Positions 45,164 to 53,571 of a DNA stretch of 64,000 nucleotides are shown here, one piece after another; the stretch's first letter is position 1, and each line of letters starts with the position of its first letter. Origin of the DNA: Bacteroidales bacterium. Its GTDB lineage: Bacteria; Bacteroidota; Bacteroidia; Bacteroidales; UBA932. Under the pieces are notes generated by a model. That model saw only the letters and a list, made by a program, of their open reading frames with translations, was not told the origin of the DNA and ran no database searches. The DNA lies in contig JALCMP010000008.1 of assembly GCA_022648545.1 (NCBI GenBank), positions 1 to 64,000 of the forward strand, given 5' to 3'. Made by a program: the position numbers and the translations under genes.

Positions 45164-46519
45164 TCAGAAAGTCCATTTGAGGCGGACGTAGTAGATCCGG
45201 CCGTAATTCCCGTATTCCGTTTCCTTTTTGCCGGTGAATATTTGTGCCATTGCAAGCAGCTGGATGTTGTCCGTCAGGCTGATGTCTGCGGACGGACCTA
45301 AAAAGGCGGAACCGTCGTAAGGATTGAGGATTGCAGAAAAGTCTCCCTTTATCAACGGAGTGAAAGGGTACGATATTTCCCCGAAGAGTTCGCACTTCGA
45401 AAGGGTGAGCGTCAGAGGCGACAGGTCTCCGGTCTGCAGGAAACTGTTTTCTCTGGTGATGCTGTTCGTTTGCAGGAAGTTGCTTTGCCGACTGTCGTTT
45501 CCGGCGGCGGCGTCATGTACTTTTCCGGTAGTGCCCCGGCTGTTATAGATTACGGAGGTGTTTATGAAAATCTGGTTGGAAAAAGTGTAGTTATATGCAA
45601 CGGATGCTACCAGCCTGGAACTTGTCTGATCAATATTCGGATATGAAGTTGAGGCTCCAGTGGTTCCGGAAGTACTGTATCTTCCGTAGTGTTTGAAGTA
45701 GTTTATTTCCCCGGTGAATCCTCCGCCTTTTATTTGTCCCGACCAGCCGCCGCCAAGCACCATGTATTTGCCGTTCATTACACCGCCGAGTATCTGTATA
45801 TCATAACCCTTTAGATTGAACTTGTACATGGCGGCGGAGGTGAGCTTATCGTTATTATCAAGCTTTGCGGCTATTTGCAGCGAAGAAAGATTCCCAGTGA
45901 AATATTGTACGAGGGCCGCGTCGCTTCCCGGTCTGCTTATATAACTGAAATCGAAATAATTGTAGGTGTTGAATATGTCGCCGGGATTCCATATGGAATT
46001 AAGGCCCCAGTTTATTCTTTGCCTGCCGACTTTTATTTCGAGTTTATCATATTGTAATTTAAAGTTAAGTCTGTCTATATTGCTGTAAAGAACGCAGGAT
46101 TTTTTGTCGGTTATCTTTAGGGTCATGTTTACGAAACCGTTGTCCTTTACAAGACTGTTTTTGTATTCGGGATAATATTCGGAAAGTAAAGAACCGAAGT
46201 CGAGATTATTGCGCACTCCGGCATAAAAGGAGAGGTGCTTTCCCGGATACCAGTTGATGTCAAGCCTGTTGTGAAGGCCGGATATTTCTTTCCAGCTATA
46301 ATCTCCTGACGGCGGCGCCCATGTGTTGTTTTCGTATTGCAGGTATCCTTTTACCGCAAGTCTGCCTTCCTGTGCATATATGGCGTTCCTGCGGCTTCCG
46401 GCAAAAACAAACATAAGGAATAACAGGAAAACCCTGCACAAGTTCGCAAGGTGATTCCGGGAATCCGATTTTACGAAATTCCCCAAACATCCCGTTCTTA
46501 TATTATGTATTCTCATCAT
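45164..46519 (-). CDS. Outer-membrane beta-barrel protein of the lipoprotein/ABC export operon
   Basis: A 451-residue protein with an N-terminal signal (VFLLFLMFVFAGSRRNAIYAQ) and long amphipathic strands rich in Tyr, Gly and Asn, ending VRLKWTF with a terminal phenylalanine. This is a porin-like barrel. The INWGLNSIWNPGDIFNTYNYFDFSYISRPGSDAALVQYF segment resembles DUF1302-type barrels that travel with LolA/LolCDE-like genes. It is last in a six-gene minus-strand operon (TetR, LolA-like, two FtsX-type permeases, ATPase, barrel). The order suggests an outer-membrane acceptor or channel for the exported lipid or lipoprotein. Confidence 0.7.
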   Translation of the reverse strand: MMRIHNIRTGCLGNFVKSDSRNHLANLCRVFLLFLMFVFAGSRRNAIYAQEGRLAVKGYLQYENNTWAPPSGDYSWKEISGLHNRLDINWYPGKHLSFYAGVRNNLDFGSLLSEYYPEYKNSLVKDNGFVNMTLKITDKKSCVLYSNIDRLNFKLQYDKLEIKVGRQRINWGLNSIWNPGDIFNTYNYFDFSYISRPGSDAALVQYFTGNLSSLQIAAKLDNNDKLTSAAMYKFNLKGYDIQILGGVMNGKYMVLGGGWSGQIKGGGFTGEINYFKHYGRYSTSGTTGASTSYPNIDQTSSRLVASVAYNYTFSNQIFINTSVIYNSRGTTGKVHDAAAGNDSRQSNFLQTNSITRENSFLQTGDLSPLTLTLSKCELFGEISYPFTPLIKGDFSAILNPYDGSAFLGPSADISLTDNIQLLAMAQIFTGKKETEYGNYGRIYYVRLKWTF

Positions 46520-46559
46520 GTTGTTGCCGTCTTGTAATTTTGTTATCCCGTAATGTAAC

Positions 46560-47249
46560 TTATTTTGATATGGTTTTGTCTCCGGTTATCTTACCGTCCT
46601 CCAGTGTTACTATTCGTTTGGCCCTGTCCATTACCCTCTGATCGTGAGTGGCAAAGACGAATGTGGTACCGTATTTTTCGTTCATTTCCGCCATAAGGTC
46701 AAGAAGTTCCCGTGTGGAGGCGGAGTCAAGGTTGGCCGTAGGTTCGTCTGCGATTATGTATCGCGGGTTAGTTGCCAGAGCACGTGCAACGGCAACCCGT
46801 TGTTGTTGTCCTCCCGACAATTGTCCCGGTTTATAATCTGCTTTTCCGATTATTCCCACTGCATTAAGCAGTTCTTCCACCTTTCCATCCCGTTCGGCTT
46901 TAGGCCGGTTCTGCAACATCATAATAAATTCTATGTTCTCTTTTACCGTAAGAACCGGAATAAGATTAGATGCCTGAAACACAAAGCCTATGTTGTGCAG
47001 GCGGAAATCTATGAGTTCCTTTGATGATAGTCCGCCCAAATTGGTGCCGTCTATGAAAATCTTTCCCTTATCGGGAAGGTCGAGGCCTCCCGTTATGTTC
47101 AGCAAAGTAGTTTTTCCGCACCCCGACGGTCCTACTATTGCCATGAATTCGCCGTTGTTTATTTCCAGATCCACCCCGTTGAGTGCGTGGACAGGAACAC
47201 TGGTTTCATTATATGTTTTAAAAATGCCTTCGGCTTTAATTATGCTCAT
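46560..47249 (-). CDS. ABC transporter ATP-binding protein (LolD/MacB type)
   Basis: A 229-residue ATPase that should power the two FtsX-type permeases upstream. Walker A is GPSGCGKTTLLN, the Q-loop VFQASNLIPVLTVKEN, the ABC signature LSGGQQQRVAVARALA, Walker B YIIADEPTANLD, and the switch histidine is in FATHDQRVM. The length and motifs place it with LolD/MacB/FtsE, which extract substrate from the membrane by mechanotransmission and do not pump through a channel. It ends 40 bases before the barrel gene and starts 12 bases after the permease. Confidence 0.92.
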   Translation of the reverse strand: MSIIKAEGIFKTYNETSVPVHALNGVDLEINNGEFMAIVGPSGCGKTTLLNITGGLDLPDKGKIFIDGTNLGGLSSKELIDFRLHNIGFVFQASNLIPVLTVKENIEFIMMLQNRPKAERDGKVEELLNAVGIIGKADYKPGQLSGGQQQRVAVARALATNPRYIIADEPTANLDSASTRELLDLMAEMNEKYGTTFVFATHDQRVMDRAKRIVTLEDGKITGDKTISK

Positions 47250-47261
47250 CTTAATATGTTT

Positions 47262-48509
47262 TTATTCATTTTCGCGTATAGCTTCGGCCGGCCTTAGTCT
47301 CATTGCCTTTGCCGCCGGCCACAGCGAAGACAGAACTGCAATTATTATTACCATTGCCATTGCAGTTGCATAAAAGGTGAATTTTACATCCGGATATATT
47401 ACGGAATCGTATCCTATGGAATTCATTCCTCCGGCGACCGATGATAGATCGAACCCTGCCGCGGAAAAATATTGTATTCCCAGCGCGCTTAAAATAAGGC
47501 CCGCGGCGGCTCCGAAAATCGAAAGGAATAATGTTTCCGACAATATCATTTCAAATATCTTTCTCTTGTTCATCCCCAGGGCCGTAAGCATTCCGAATTC
47601 GCGCGTCCTTTCCATAATTGACATAAGCATGGTATTTATTATGGCAAAGGCAAGCGCGATAAGTATTACCATAAGAAAAAGCATCGAAAAAAAGTTCATG
47701 GTGTCCGACATGGATTTGACTACGGGAGCCAGTTCTTTCCAGCTTTGAACGATTAACTTCCCTTCTTTTATCTGGGGAGCAAGAAGTCCGTCGAGTTTCC
47801 TTACGGTCGAACTCGTGAGTTCGTTGCTTTTCAAAAGGATTGCAATCTCATTTACCGTTCCGGAAGGGTAGCCGGCCAGCCTTTTAAGCTCGTCATTTTT
47901 TACGAAGACTTCCGTTTTGTCGAAATTGTCGTTTGTGGTTTTATAAATTCCGGTTATGTTAAAGGCTCCACTCGTTATTTCCCCGTCTCTGTTTGTGAAA
48001 GTGAGGATGAGTTTGTCATCTATGTTGAGATTAAGCTTTTTCGACAGTTTTTCTCCAATGAAAACCGGCAGCCTTTGTGCCTCCGCGAGATATTTTCCTC
48101 CGACGATATGTTGTGACAGGGAACTTACCTGCGACTCCGTATCAGGGGATATTCCCAAAATCGAAACCATGGCTCCGGCCTCGGCCGATGATGCCATTCC
48201 GTTGGTAATGAATCTGCGGCTTATACCTTTAACTTCCTGCAGGGATTTTATCTTTTCAACAATACCGTCCGCTCCGGCGATAGTGAATTCCGTTTCCTTA
48301 TTCAGCAGGAATTGGGGATTATGTATCTGTATGTTTGAAATTTCGTTTGATATGGCGGATCTTATCCTTTGTTCCGACATGCCTTCCATAAAGCCGTCGG
48401 CAAGAACGGCGCCGGCTACGCCTATGGCAACGGAAATCATAATAACCAAACTTCTCGCCTTATTCCTCCGGATGTTCCTCCATGCTATGGATATAGTTGT
48501 ATTTTTCAT
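47262..48509 (-). CDS. FtsX-like ABC permease (first of two)
   Basis: A 415-residue inner-membrane permease with MacB/LolC architecture. One N-terminal helix follows IAWRNIRRNKARSLVIM, and a large periplasmic domain (about residues 45-270) comes next. Three C-terminal helices form the FtsX domain (MILIALAFAIINTMLMSIMERTREFGMLTALGMNKRKIFEMIL). The sequence ends with the family tail LRPAEAIRENE. It is a homologue of the next upstream permease, so the pair probably forms a LolCE-like heterodimer with the ATPase. Start ATG 48509, 12 bases after the preceding gene. Confidence 0.9.
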   Translation of the reverse strand: MKNTTISIAWRNIRRNKARSLVIMISVAIGVAGAVLADGFMEGMSEQRIRSAISNEISNIQIHNPQFLLNKETEFTIAGADGIVEKIKSLQEVKGISRRFITNGMASSAEAGAMVSILGISPDTESQVSSLSQHIVGGKYLAEAQRLPVFIGEKLSKKLNLNIDDKLILTFTNRDGEITSGAFNITGIYKTTNDNFDKTEVFVKNDELKRLAGYPSGTVNEIAILLKSNELTSSTVRKLDGLLAPQIKEGKLIVQSWKELAPVVKSMSDTMNFFSMLFLMVILIALAFAIINTMLMSIMERTREFGMLTALGMNKRKIFEMILSETLFLSIFGAAAGLILSALGIQYFSAAGFDLSSVAGGMNSIGYDSVIYPDVKFTFYATAMAMVIIIAVLSSLWPAAKAMRLRPAEAIRENE

Positions 48510-48521
48510 GCCATAAGATTT

Positions 48522-49745
48522 TTAGCTCCTGAATGTTTTAAGAATGTTAAGCTTGTACAGGTAATAAGCCGGATACAGCGACGAAAGCAGCGAAAGGCAG
48601 AGGATTATTGAAATCTGGCTTATGAAAATGTGCGGTTCCATTGAAAACGGCAGGGCGGGGGCGATGTTGAATTGCAGGTACATTTCCGCCATGGCTCCTT
48701 TTAACGGAATGGGACTTATGTTAAGATATTCCAGCACCGGAACGGCAAGCAGAAGTCCCGCCGCTATTCCGACAATTGAAACCATAAGTGTTTCCAGGAC
48801 GCTAACTAAAACCAGCTTTTTCTTTTGCAGACCCACGGCAACCATAACCGCATATTGTTTCCTTTTTTCCATTACCATCATAAGCTCCGTACTAAAGATG
48901 CCGAACGCCGCAATTATATAAAGGATCATAAGCATTATCTGTCCGGAAATGTTGTCGGCTTTTATAGTTTGCAGCATGTCCGACAATATGGTTCTCCAGG
49001 TAACCGTTTCATATTCATCTCCGGCCGCCTTTTCTATTTTACTCCTTATTTCATTAAGGTCAGATGATTTATTAAGGAATATCGACAGCCCCGTAAGCAG
49101 TCCCGGAGCATATGGATTTACCATATTCTGGGTTGTAACGAGACTCATGTACATGAGGCTGTTATTCATTTCCGGAGATGGCATGTGGAAAATCCCTCTT
49201 ACGGGAACCAGAGCATATGCCGATGCTCCCTGATAGCCCTGTCCCATTATTACCAGACTGTCTCCTATGTCGGCTTTTAGAAATTTTGCCAGACGGTCTC
49301 CGATTATAGTTCCGTTATCGCCGGATGACAGGTATTGCCCGCGGACAATCTTTCCCGAAAGGTTTATCTGCCTGTTTTCAGCCTGTACATCAATACCTTT
49401 TATGAGAACGCCCTTAGTCTGTTTTCCGTATGAGATAAGCGCATATGTCTGAAGGTTGGGGATTATGGTTTTAACTCCTTTTATTCTGCGGAGAGAATCC
49501 GTAAGGGTGCCGTTGTAATAAAACGATTCGTTTATGCCTTTATTTTCCCAATATCCGCTTTTGTGAAGCTGCAGATCACCGGTACCGTTTACACTTGCCC
49601 TTATCATAAGATCGTACGATCCGAATTGCATGGACCTCATGAACAAGGCAAGTACGAAGGCAAGGAATACGGCAGATACCGTAAGCAGTGTCCTCTTCTT
49701 GCTTCTCCATATGTTTCTCCAGGCTATTTTGAAAATGGTGTTCAT
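48522..49745 (-). CDS. FtsX-like ABC permease (second of two)
   Basis: A 407-residue permease of the same build: IAWRNIWRSKKRTLLTVSAVFLAFVLALFMRSMQ at the N-terminus, then a periplasmic domain of about 230 residues. The three FtsX helices begin at IMLMILYIIAAFGIFSTELMMVMEKRKQYAVMVAVGLQKKKLV. It lies 11 bases after the LolA-like gene and 12 before the other permease. The partner pair, together with a LolA-like carrier and a barrel, suggests transport of a lipid or lipoprotein across the envelope, by analogy with LolCDE. The actual cargo is unknown. Confidence 0.9.
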   Translation of the reverse strand: MNTIFKIAWRNIWRSKKRTLLTVSAVFLAFVLALFMRSMQFGSYDLMIRASVNGTGDLQLHKSGYWENKGINESFYYNGTLTDSLRRIKGVKTIIPNLQTYALISYGKQTKGVLIKGIDVQAENRQINLSGKIVRGQYLSSGDNGTIIGDRLAKFLKADIGDSLVIMGQGYQGASAYALVPVRGIFHMPSPEMNNSLMYMSLVTTQNMVNPYAPGLLTGLSIFLNKSSDLNEIRSKIEKAAGDEYETVTWRTILSDMLQTIKADNISGQIMLMILYIIAAFGIFSTELMMVMEKRKQYAVMVAVGLQKKKLVLVSVLETLMVSIVGIAAGLLLAVPVLEYLNISPIPLKGAMAEMYLQFNIAPALPFSMEPHIFISQISIILCLSLLSSLYPAYYLYKLNILKTFRS

Positions 49746-49756
49746 CGTGCGTTATT

Positions 49757-50569
49757 TTATTGCGGTCTTATATTTCTTATGTTTTGTATGGAGAAGAATT
49801 CCCTGTTGATTTCCTTTATATCGAATCTCATTTTAACAATATCTATTATTGTTTTGTGTCCTTTCTTTTTGTTGGAAATCATTTCCATGTGCGAAGCAAG
49901 GAGCCTTCCTCCCATCATTTTTAGGTCGGAGGCTGTTTGTGTTTTTACAAGTTTGCCATGCGTGTCGTAATATTCCATTTTTAGAGTATTGAGATCATTT
50001 TTTGATATCCACATCTTTATGGATCCCCAGATAACTGCGGCATCGGGCAGGGGCTGCAGGTTTACAACGTAGCAGTCGTAGTTTCCGTATTTTTCGTCCC
50101 CTGCGAATTTGTGGGTGTAATCGGTTACTATGCTGTTCTGCTTCATTAGGTCGTTGTTGGTAAAGTCCGATCCCATCCAGGACTGCATCATCATTGAGGG
50201 AGGAATCTTTATGGTTCTGTTTATAGTAGGAACGTAATTCCACATATCCTTTTCGTATTTGAGAAAAACGTTGCCCCTGTCGCGGGCCGGGCCGGTAATG
50301 TAAGTTATGTAGAAATTGTTTCCCATCGACCATGTCTGCAATTCCATGGATCTTTTCCATGACGGCCTTTCTATAGTCATTTTCATGATTCCGAAGCTGC
50401 TTTTGCCCAAAAAAAGATTAAATGATTTCGATACTATTTCCGCAGCTGTTTTTTCTCCATGTTTTGGCTGCCCTCCGGCTTGTCCTCTGCTCTGTCCGAA
50501 CATCCCGGCCCGTGCTGAAAAAAGCAGGGCGGCGGCCATGAAAATTGTTTTTATTTTCCTGTTTTTCAT
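49757..50569 (-). CDS. Outer-membrane lipoprotein-sorting protein (LolA-like)
   Basis: A 270-residue periplasmic protein with signal peptide MKNRKIKTIFMAAALLFSARAGMFGQ. It has the LolA/LolB half-barrel-type pattern of the outer-membrane lipoprotein-sorting family: MKMTIERPSWKRSMELQTWSMGNNFYITYITGPARDRGNVFLKYEKDMWNYVPTINRTIKIPPSMMMQSWMGSDFTNNDLMK. That segment is diagnostic. It would carry a hydrophobic cargo from the permease pair to the outer membrane. The start is one base after the TetR stop, so the two are probably translationally coupled. Confidence 0.88.
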   Translation of the reverse strand: MKNRKIKTIFMAAALLFSARAGMFGQSRGQAGGQPKHGEKTAAEIVSKSFNLFLGKSSFGIMKMTIERPSWKRSMELQTWSMGNNFYITYITGPARDRGNVFLKYEKDMWNYVPTINRTIKIPPSMMMQSWMGSDFTNNDLMKQNSIVTDYTHKFAGDEKYGNYDCYVVNLQPLPDAAVIWGSIKMWISKNDLNTLKMEYYDTHGKLVKTQTASDLKMMGGRLLASHMEMISNKKKGHKTIIDIVKMRFDIKEINREFFSIQNIRNIRPQ

Positions 50570-50570
50570 C

Positions 50571-51146
50571 TTAAAGCAGTTTTTTAATTATTATTTCCTT
50601 TATTTCCTGTACCGGATAATGTTTGCGGTCGAACATGTAATCGAGGCTTACTCCGTCCAGGATAGCTCCGATGAGCCACGCCCCCGCTTCCGGACTTTTT
50701 TCGTTCTTATCCTTGTAATACTGCGATACGGCTTTCAGGAATGGGGAAAGCATTTTTATTATCTCTTCCTTTACCAGATCGGTTACAGCCGGCTGGGTGA
50801 TTATTGAAAGATAGAGTTTCCAGTACTCCGTGTCGTTTTCCAGCAGTTCGAAATATTTGTTTATAAGTTGTTCGAACCTCTCTTTTGTTAGCTTTTCCCC
50901 GTAGTCGAAATCGAAATCCATCGTCATCCTTTTCATGCCGGAAAGGATAAGCTCTTTTATCAGAGCGTCCTTGTTTTCGTAGTAATTATATAGCAGCCCC
51001 TTGGAGACTCCTGCATTTCCGGTAATGTCCGAAACCGACGTGGACATTACACCATTCCGTGCAAAAAGTTCCAGTGCCGAACGCATTATCTTTTGTTTGG
51101 AATTGTTCCTTATTTTCTCGAATTGTTTTGAAGTTCTTGGTGACAT
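50571..51146 (-). CDS. TetR/AcrR-family transcriptional regulator
   Basis: A 191-residue repressor-type protein. The N-terminal helix-turn-helix is typical of TetR (IMRSALELFARNGVMSTSVSDITGNAGVSKGLLYNYYENKDALIKELI). The C-terminal ligand/dimer domain is unspecific. It is the first gene of the export operon. A perfect 14-bp palindrome of TetR-operator type lies 21 bases upstream of its start, so self-repression of the whole operon is very likely. The ligand is unknown, perhaps an envelope lipid or drug. Confidence 0.92.
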   Translation of the reverse strand: MSPRTSKQFEKIRNNSKQKIMRSALELFARNGVMSTSVSDITGNAGVSKGLLYNYYENKDALIKELILSGMKRMTMDFDFDYGEKLTKERFEQLINKYFELLENDTEYWKLYLSIITQPAVTDLVKEEIIKMLSPFLKAVSQYYKDKNEKSPEAGAWLIGAILDGVSLDYMFDRKHYPVQEIKEIIIKKLL

Positions 51147-51166
51147 TTTCCTTATATATTTTTGAC

Positions 51167-51180
51167 TGACCGTTCGGTCA
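51167..51180. promoter_or_regulatory. TetR-type operator
   Basis: TGACCGTTCGGTCA is a perfect 14-bp palindrome, flanked by TTGAC and AAAGG, 21-34 bases upstream of the TetR start codon. It matches the TGACcnnncGGTCA style bound by many TetR/AcrR repressors. Confidence 0.75.
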
Positions 51181-51210
51181 AAGGTATGTAAAAGAAATTA
51201 AAAAACAAAA

Positions 51211-51246
51211 AGAGCCCCGGAATGATTCTCCCGGAGCTCTTTTTTA
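51211..51246 (-). terminator. Terminator after the citramalate/isopropylmalate synthase gene
   Basis: AGAGCCCCGG (51211-51220) and CCGGAGCTCT (51231-51240) form a 10-bp stem with one mismatch. T-runs on both strands suggest a bidirectional terminator between this gene and the TetR operon promoter. Confidence 0.75.
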
Positions 51247-51259
51247 CCTTATGGTCTTC

Positions 51260-52777
51260 CTATTTTCTTTCTTCCATGAAGTTAAGCATCTTGACGGTTG
51301 CTTTTATCGCCGCCTTTGTCTGGTCGGCGTCGAGGCCGCGTGTACGGAACGTGTTTTTGTTGTAGTTCCATGTTATGACCGTCTGTACGAGAGCGTCGGT
51401 GTGCCCTCCGGGAGGGATGGTGACGGCATAGTTTTGCAGGGTGGGAAAGTTGTGCCCCAGTGATTTGTATACCTTGCGTACGGCTTTTACGAATGCGTCG
51501 TACTGACCGTTTCCCGATGCGCTTTCTTCGTAGTTTTTTCCGTCTATTTCTATTCCTATGGTTGCAATAGGGTTGAGATCTCCGGCGAGGTTTATCATGT
51601 AGCTCTTAAGATGGACATGCTCTTTTCCGTCGCGGTTCCGCAATACGTCGGAAATTATGTATGGAAGATCTTCTTTTGTTATGTGTTCTTTGTTGTCGCC
51701 CAGTTCTATTATGCGGTTCGTAACCTTGCGTATTGAATCGTCGTCGAGCGTGAGGCCGAGGATTTCGAGATTCTTGCGTATGTTTGCCCTGCCGCTGGTT
51801 TTTCCCAGTGCGTATTCCCGCTTGCGGCCGAAGCGTTCGGGCAGGAGATTGTTGCTGTACAATTTGTTTTTGGAATCGCCGTCGGCATGTACTCCGGCTA
51901 CTTGTGTGAAGACGTTTTCTCCCACTATGGGCTGGTTGGCCGGAATGCTTATTCCGGAGTAAGATTCAACGGCACGGCTTACATCGTTGAGCTTGCTTTC
52001 ATCTATCTGCGTATCGGCATGGAAGTGATCTTTTAGTACGGCAAGAATGCTGGACAGCGGGATGTTGCCGGCGCGTTCCCCCAGACCGTTTACGGTCGTA
52101 TGCAGGCAATCTATACCTGCTTCTATTGCCGCATAGGAGTTTGCCATGCCAAGATCGTAATCGTTGTGGGCATGGAAATCGAAATGCTTTTGGGGATAAC
52201 GCTTTTTCATTTCTTCCGTGAACAGTTTTGTCTGCGGAGGATCGAGGACGCCGAGTGTGTCGGGAAGCATATATCGTTTTACCGGAAGGTCGTTGAGTCC
52301 GTCCATCACTTCGTAAACGTATTCCGGAGAATCCTTCATGCCATTGGACCAGTCTTCGAGGTACAGGTTTACGTCCATGTCCTGCGATGTTGCATATTTT
52401 ATGGTTTTGCGTATATCGGCTATATGTTCCTTCGGAGTTTTTCTTAGTTGTCCCTTGCAATGTTTGAGAGATCCCTTGCACAGAAGATTTATTACGCGGC
52501 AGCCTGTATTGCGGATCCAGTCCGCAGATGTCTTTCCGTCAACGAAGCCCAGAATTTCAACCCTGTCGAGAAGCGAGTGGCGCATGGCCCATTCGCAAAT
52601 CATGCGTGCGGCTTCTGATTCCCCGTTGGAAACCCTAGCCGAACCTATTTCAATTCTGTCGACTTTAAGCTCTTCCAGCAGCATGTGTGCTATCATAAGC
52701 TTTTCATGCGGGGCAAACGAAACTCCGCAGGTCTGTTCTCCGTCGCGGAGAGTGGTGTCCATGATTTCGATTTTCAT
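51260..52777 (-). CDS. Alpha-isopropylmalate / (R)-citramalate synthase family protein
   Basis: A 505-residue DRE-TIM enzyme that condenses acetyl-CoA with a 2-oxoacid. The catalytic start EIMDTTLRDGEQTCGVSF, the metal-binding HAHNDYDLGMANSYAAIEAGIDCLHTTVNGLGERAGN, and VGENVFTQVAGVHADGD are all present. The C-terminal about 130 residues form the LeuA regulatory domain. Substrate choice (2-oxoisovalerate for leucine or pyruvate for isoleucine) cannot be read directly. A leader peptide dominated by isoleucine codons lies upstream, which favours a citramalate role in isoleucine synthesis. The N-terminal GSARVSNGESEAARM segment differs from classical LeuA. No other leu or ilv genes are adjacent. 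Confidence 0.85.
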   Translation of the reverse strand: MKIEIMDTTLRDGEQTCGVSFAPHEKLMIAHMLLEELKVDRIEIGSARVSNGESEAARMICEWAMRHSLLDRVEILGFVDGKTSADWIRNTGCRVINLLCKGSLKHCKGQLRKTPKEHIADIRKTIKYATSQDMDVNLYLEDWSNGMKDSPEYVYEVMDGLNDLPVKRYMLPDTLGVLDPPQTKLFTEEMKKRYPQKHFDFHAHNDYDLGMANSYAAIEAGIDCLHTTVNGLGERAGNIPLSSILAVLKDHFHADTQIDESKLNDVSRAVESYSGISIPANQPIVGENVFTQVAGVHADGDSKNKLYSNNLLPERFGRKREYALGKTSGRANIRKNLEILGLTLDDDSIRKVTNRIIELGDNKEHITKEDLPYIISDVLRNRDGKEHVHLKSYMINLAGDLNPIATIGIEIDGKNYEESASGNGQYDAFVKAVRKVYKSLGHNFPTLQNYAVTIPPGGHTDALVQTVITWNYNKNTFRTRGLDADQTKAAIKATVKMLNFMEERK

Positions 52778-52812
52778 TTTAAAGGTATCTTAGTTCTATT
52801 AAGTTCCATGCA

Positions 52813-52849
52813 TAAAAAAAACCTTTTCCACAGCGAAGTGAAAAAGGTT
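52813..52849 (-). terminator. Attenuator terminator ahead of the synthase gene
   Basis: On the minus strand AACCTTTTTCAC pairs with GTGGAAAAGGTT (12 bp, one G-T) around TTCGCT, followed by T7. It lies between the leader peptide and the gene. The bases 52835-52841 in its 5' arm and loop can instead pair with 52889-52895 in the leader (GAAGTGA with TCACTTC), which would be the antiterminator. Confidence 0.82.
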
Positions 52850-52869
52850 TTTTAAGGATCGTGTTTCCG

Positions 52870-52956
52870 TTAACTGCACAAGAGCAACTCACTTCTTCCG
52901 GACCGACCCAGAAGAATAATAATGACGTGCAGTATAATGGATATATTATTTATCAT
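52870..52956 (-). CDS. Branched-chain amino acid leader peptide
   Basis: A 28-residue open frame starting MINNISIILHVIIILL. Isoleucine occupies seven of the first 15 positions and valine or leucine most of the rest, and the C-terminal half adds Leu-Leu-Leu. It is followed by a terminator hairpin and then the synthase gene. This is the layout of an ilv/leu attenuation peptide: ribosome stalling when charged tRNA-Ile or tRNA-Leu is scarce would expose the antiterminator bases. Confidence 0.82.
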   Translation of the reverse strand: MINNISIILHVIIILLGRSGRSELLLCS

Positions 52957-53075
52957 ATGTTTCTCTAAAACGGCGGTAAAGTAAGGCATCTTTTCCAAGA
53001 AATCAAAGTTTTATGCAAATAAATCGCAATTTTTTTTTGCTTACGATTCGAAACCACGTTGCAAGACAACGTGTA

Positions 53076-53387
53076 TTAAACGTGACGGAAAAATTCCAGA
53101 GGCGTGTATAAGATCATTCTGGGGCCGGAATACCGTATTACCTTTTTAATTTTTATGCGCATCTCCGGAGAATAGCAGTGAATCTTGCATTTACGGCAAG
53201 ACCCTTTATTTTCGCCAAAGGGACATTTCAACAATTTCTTTTCGGCATATTCGGAAAGTTCCCGGCATTCCCGTTCGGAACATGAACCGTCGCGTTTATG
53301 CCCCCTGTAATAAATTTCAATCATTTTGAGGACCGTGAGCCGCTCCCTCTCTATTTTGCTTCTTCTTTTGTTTTTTCTGCCCGACAT
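53076..53387 (-). CDS. YgbA-like (nitrous oxide-stimulated promoter) family protein
   Basis: A 103-residue basic, cysteine-rich protein of the family that includes E. coli YgbA, whose promoter responds to nitric oxide. The conserved parts are KIERERLTVLKMIEIYYRGHKR, ECRELSEYAEKKLLKCPFG, and the cysteine cluster KGSCRKCKIHCYSPEMRIKIKKVIRYSGPRMILYTP, which probably binds metal. The biochemical role is unknown. It is monocistronic and forms the left edge of the integron-like region. Confidence 0.82.
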   Translation of the reverse strand: MSGRKNKRRSKIERERLTVLKMIEIYYRGHKRDGSCSERECRELSEYAEKKLLKCPFGENKGSCRKCKIHCYSPEMRIKIKKVIRYSGPRMILYTPLEFFRHV

Positions 53388-53571
53388 GCCGCAAAGTTAT
53401 ATATTTATATACCGTATCAGGCGCCTTTTCCAAACGGATACTGAAGCTCAAAAAGTAAATTCTTTTGTCTTTTATTCGATTTGCATAAGTGAACACTTGC
53501 CAACAGCATTATCTTCAGATAAAAACATTGATTCTAAAGGAACACTCTAAGGGAAAATTTCCTAACTTTAT

